This document shows positions 61,425-64,000 of a stretch of DNA of 64,000 nucleotides, one piece after another (the stretch's first letter is position 1; every line of letters begins with the position of its first letter). The notes under the pieces are model-generated. The model saw only the letters and a program-made list of their open reading frames with translations. It made no database searches and was not told the origin of the DNA. Both the position numbers and the translations under genes were made by a program. Origin of the DNA: Aliamphritea spongicola. GTDB taxonomy: Bacteria > Pseudomonadota > Gammaproteobacteria > Pseudomonadales > Balneatricaceae. Where the stretch lies: assembly GCA_024347235.1 (NCBI GenBank), contig AP025283.1, forward strand, positions 124,001-188,000, given 5' to 3'.

Positions 61425-61645
61425 TCGGAATGGCAGGTCTCCTGGCTTGCAGGTCTGCGTATATGTTCAGCCTTCCCGGTTTCTCCAGTGGCCTGAGTCG
61501 AACAAACAGAATTCGCTGCATACAGTTACGGGGGTAGCTAGGGGTGAGGTCTCTGTGGCGACAGATGCCTTTTCCTATTCCCATTTTAATCCGTCGGAAA
61601 GTGTTGCGGCTGCCATCTGTGGTGGCCGGAAAGCTTCCCTGAAGA
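61425..61645 (-). ncRNA. Cobalamin riboswitch
   Basis: On the minus strand: the B12 box AGCCAGGAGACCTGCC at 61432-61447, preceded by GCCACTG and CGGGAAGG elements and further upstream by CTACCCCCGTAACTGT. All are hallmark conserved parts of the AdoCbl riboswitch, in the right order. The box ends 160 bases before btuB ATG, leaving room for an expression platform (a GC-rich stem near 61400). Outer 5' limit approximate. The remainder of 61273-61888 shows no gene. Confidence 0.93.
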
Positions 61646-61888
61646 ACCATTCTCGCGGGCATGTTACAAATTTGTTATACGAATGCAATGATCCGGAACA
61701 AATGTGTCGAAAAACAGGTAATGTCTTGTCTGATAACGACGTTTCGCAGAAAAATGTGCCTTCCTGCACAGGCGCTTCTGACCCTTACACACGACATTAC
61801 TTTCATCGTTCCGCGAAGGCGATTATTATCACCCCTTGCCGCCGGGCGGTCCGGCGGACAGAGAATGTGAATAAGTGACGGTAATCTC

Positions 61889-62359
61889 ATGTCGACCAAT
61901 ATTTTTGTTTATGGTGTGCTGCAATATGACGAGCTGGTGCAGCAGCTGACCGGTAATACGTTTCAGAAGGTATCTGCAGAATTACTGAACCATCAGCGCC
62001 TGACTCTGCATATGGAAGGCTGGTCGGATCTGGGGGTGGCGGTGCCGTCACCGGGTAATCAGATTCAGGGCTCTGTATTGCTGGAAGTCGATGATGAGTC
62101 GCTGGCGATTCTGGATGACTTTGAAGAAGCCGACGTGGGATTGTATATGCGCAAGCTGGCCATTATCCGTCTGGAAGACGGTCAGGAAGCACAGGTGTTT
62201 GTATATGCCGGTACGCCTAAGTCCCGTGAGTTTTTGCAGGGCGAATGGGATGAGCAAAGCTTTATCAGCCAGCATTATGACAGCTATAAGGAAGAGATTA
62301 TTCCTGCCTTTCTTGAGGAGCGTGCACTGCGTCGGGCCGCGAAGAAGGATGCTGAATAA
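61889..62359 (+). CDS. Gamma-glutamylcyclotransferase-like (GGCT/AIG2 fold) protein
   Basis: 156 residues, intact. NIFVYGVLQYDELVQQLTG is the N-terminal substrate-binding loop (the YGxL pattern). VLLEVDDESLAILDDFEEAD contains the acidic catalytic region (DDFEE), then VGLYMRKLAIIRLEDG and VFVYAG. May act on gamma-glutamyl or other amino-acid derivatives. The lysine/arginine-rich C-terminus (ERALRRAAKKDAE) is an extension. Convergent with crc, sharing a terminator. Ggt at the other end of the window is another gamma-glutamyl enzyme, without evident linkage. Confidence 0.82.
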   Translation: MSTNIFVYGVLQYDELVQQLTGNTFQKVSAELLNHQRLTLHMEGWSDLGVAVPSPGNQIQGSVLLEVDDESLAILDDFEEADVGLYMRKLAIIRLEDGQEAQVFVYAGTPKSREFLQGEWDEQSFISQHYDSYKEEIIPAFLEERALRRAAKKDAE

Positions 62360-62374
62360 CAGCATGAACTGATA

Positions 62375-62405
62375 CAAAAATGCCGGCGTATGCCGGCATT
62401 TTTAT
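62375..62405. terminator. Bidirectional terminator between GGCT-like gene and crc
   Basis: AAAAATGCCGGC stem with its complement and T-run. Confidence 0.9.
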
Positions 62406-62408
62406 GTG

Positions 62409-63174
62409 TCAGATATCGTAATCGATAATCACCGGTGCGTGTGCCGAGAAGGCTTTTCCCGGTAGATACGGGCAGACTTGATGGTTTTGCGCAGGTTTGC
62501 TGTGGTGATCTGGTAATCCAGACGGGCACCTTCGTTCAGTTCCCGGGCACGGTTGTATTCCGGCCACCAGGTGTACTGATGATCAGCGTGGTTCACCTGA
62601 CGGAAGGCATCCACATAGCCCATCTCATCAAATATATCCGCCATCCATTCCCGTTCGTGGGGCAGGAAACCGGATACGCTCTGATTCACGTACCAGTTAC
62701 TCAGGTCAACGGGTTTGTGAGCAATGTGAAGCGGGCCACAGAAGATAAACTCACGGCGTTTGCGCAGGGTTTTAGTCAGGTGCCCCGCCAGCAGGTCCAT
62801 GTATTCTTCTTTTTCCGCCTGGGCTTCATCGCTCTTCAGGCCGGATGGCATGCTCCATGAGGCAACGCTGACTTTATCAAAGTCTGCCTGAATGAAACGG
62901 CCGTGGAAGTCGCACTGTTCAAACCCCAGCCCGGTCATAATGGCTTTGGGAATTTCACGGGTGTAAATGGCTACACCGCTGAAACCGTCCTCGAAGGCAT
63001 CAAAGAAATAGGCTTCATAGCCTTCGGGATGAAAACGGTCCGCATCCAGCTGATACTCTTTTGCGCGCAGATCCTGCAGACACACAACGTCTGCGTCCTG
63101 CTGGACCATCCAGTCGAAAAACCATTATCGGCAGCCTGTTCAATACCTTGGGTATTGAAGGTGATAACGCGCAT
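62409..63174 (-). CDS. crc: Catabolite repression control protein Crc (frameshifted)
   Basis: About 256 residues. Start MRVITFNTQGIEQAADNGFF at 63174; shifts near 63115 and 62455 (end HAPVIIDYDI). Exonuclease III fold: DADVVCLQDLRAKEYQLDAD, GVAIYTREIPKAIMTGLGFE. At the position of the catalytic GDxN of exonuclease III it has CGPLHIAHKPVDLSNW, so catalytic residues are lost as in Pseudomonas Crc, which partners Hfq in translational catabolite repression. Divergent from pyrE, as in Pseudomonas. Confidence 0.87.
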
Positions 63175-63451
63175 AGAACAAAAATCCTGAAAAAGTATCA
63201 AATGTATGAAAGATTACTATCGAGCCCGCATTGTATAAGGGATGCGGCGAAAATTGAATTGATTTCATACCGGCTTTGGTGAATTTTCAGATTCAGTCTG
63301 GTGAATAAAATTGCTCTGAAGCAAGTCTGCAGACATTTAAAACTGCCGTTTGAGGTTTGGGTAGTGGGAATATGCGTGGAATTCCATGGAGAGACAGACG
63401 TTAATCCTGTATGATGCGCGCAATTTTTAACCAGTCACCGGGAAAGCCAGC

Positions 63452-64000
63452 ATGCAGGATTATCAGAGAGAATTTATTGAATTTGCCATCGACAAAGAAG
63501 TGCTACGTTTTGGCGAGTTTACTCTAAAGTCGGGCCGTACCAGCCCGTACTTCTTTAATGCAGGTCTGTTTAACAGCGGTGAAGCACTGGCCCGTCTGGG
63601 ACGCTGTTATGCGGCGGCCATCCAGCAATCCGGTATTGAGTATGATGTGCTGTTAGGCCCTGCGTATAAAGGTATCCCGCTGGCCGCCACTACCTGTGTA
63701 GCGCTGGCCACCGACTTCGGTCAGGACGTGCCTTACGTATTTAACCGTAAAGAAGCTAAGAGCCACGGTGAAGGCGGTAATCTGGTAGGTGCGCCCCTGG
63801 AGGGCCGGGTACTGATCATTGACGATGTGATTACCGCCGGTACTGCTATCCGTGAAGTGATGACTATTATCGAGCAGGCCGGTGCGACGCCGGCAGGTAC
63901 AGTTATTGCTCTGAACCGTCAGGAAAAGGGTAAAGGTGAACTATCTGCAATTCAGGAAGTTGAACGTGACTACAACATGCCGGTTGCTTCAATTGTATCG
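63452..64000 (+). CDS. pyrE: Orotate phosphoribosyltransferase (partial)
   Basis: 183 residues visible, open at the right edge and uninterrupted. Start [37 protein letters not shown], the orotate/PRPP site [15 protein letters not shown], catalytic-loop region [17 protein letters not shown], and the PRPP motif [16 protein letters not shown]. Converts orotate and PRPP to OMP in pyrimidine synthesis. Only the last 30 or so residues are missing. Neighbour crc is divergent; the usual partner rph is near the window's left end. Confidence 0.97.
   Translation, partial: MQDYQREFIEFAIDKEVLRFGEFTLKSGRTSPYFFNAGLFNSGEALARLGRCYAAAIQQSGIEYDVLLGPAYKGIPLAATTCVALATDFGQDVPYVFNRKEAKSHGEGGNLVGAPLEGRVLIIDDVITAGTAIREVMTIIEQAGATPAGTVIALNRQEKGKGELSAIQEVERDYNMPVASIVS

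Noticed and set aside
1-64000. CRISPR arrays, tRNA or rRNA genes, insertion sequences
   Set aside because: No repeat-spacer pattern, cloverleaf-like sequence, rRNA stretch or transposase was noticed.

Overview
The window looks like a chromosomal segment of a marine gammaproteobacterium, probably of the Oceanospirillaceae type (inferred). The evidence is a Crc homologue next to pyrE, an rph/yicC pair, a TAXI-type TRAP transporter with a TeaD-like UspA, and methylamine/glycine-betaine-type catabolic genes. About 40 of some 65 genes are interrupted by one-base shifts, mostly in short homopolymers and also in highly conserved housekeeping genes. I read these as sequencing or assembly errors and annotated each gene across them. 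The CDS coordinates below are therefore my reconstructed gene limits, not uninterrupted reading frames.

Layout. 0-9 kb: a truncated ABC-type substrate-binding protein, gamma-glutamyltransferase (ggt), a cyclic-nucleotide-binding-domain protein, an orphan TIR-like (DUF1863) protein, yicC and rph back to back, a nicotinamide phosphoribosyltransferase, an AlkA-type DNA glycosylase preceded by a small unknown protein, and a LysR regulator. 9.4-19.7 kb: a methylated-amine catabolic region with a GcvA-like LysR, an MttB-superfamily methyltransferase, two FAD/GcvT fusion oxidoreductases of the dimethylglycine/sarcosine dehydrogenase type, a GbdR-like AraC regulator and a second LysR. The two catabolic promoters share a 12-base motif. 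19.7-25.6 kb: an HD hydrolase, LysR plus AhpD-like protein, a PNPOx/flavin-reductase fusion, and two LysE exporters around an AraC regulator. 26-30.3 kb: TAXI TRAP transporter and UspA. 30.4-32.2 kb: a Fur-box-controlled ferritin-like protein and a 10-TM metal exporter. 32.2-35.2 kb: an RpiR regulator and a 3-hydroxyacyl-CoA dehydrogenase/enoyl-CoA hydratase pair.

35.2-50.6 kb is the most interesting region. It holds a Mu-type contractile tail gene set (gp37 to gp48, two tail fibre/chaperone pairs), a lysis cassette (holin, M15 endolysin), a Mor-type activator and an S24-type repressor. It has no capsid, portal, terminase, transposase or integrase gene. I interpret it as a Mu-derived contractile tailocin (R-type-bacteriocin-like) with its own circuit: three identically spaced repressor operators, an activator, and two copies of a 22-base late-promoter element, one before the lysis genes and one before the tail genes. 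A -2 frameshift site of the kind known from Mu is present in the tail-assembly gene.

50.6-64 kb: a large MscK-like mechanosensitive channel, a LOG-family enzyme flanked by two paralogous small exported proteins, a TonB protein, and a vitamin B12 uptake operon (btuB-btuF-btuC-btuD) behind a cobalamin riboswitch. A gamma-glutamylcyclotransferase-like protein, crc and the start of pyrE close the window. In Pseudomonas pyrE, crc, rph and yicC lie together; here the rph-yicC and crc-pyrE halves are about 57 kb apart with all the accessory material between them.
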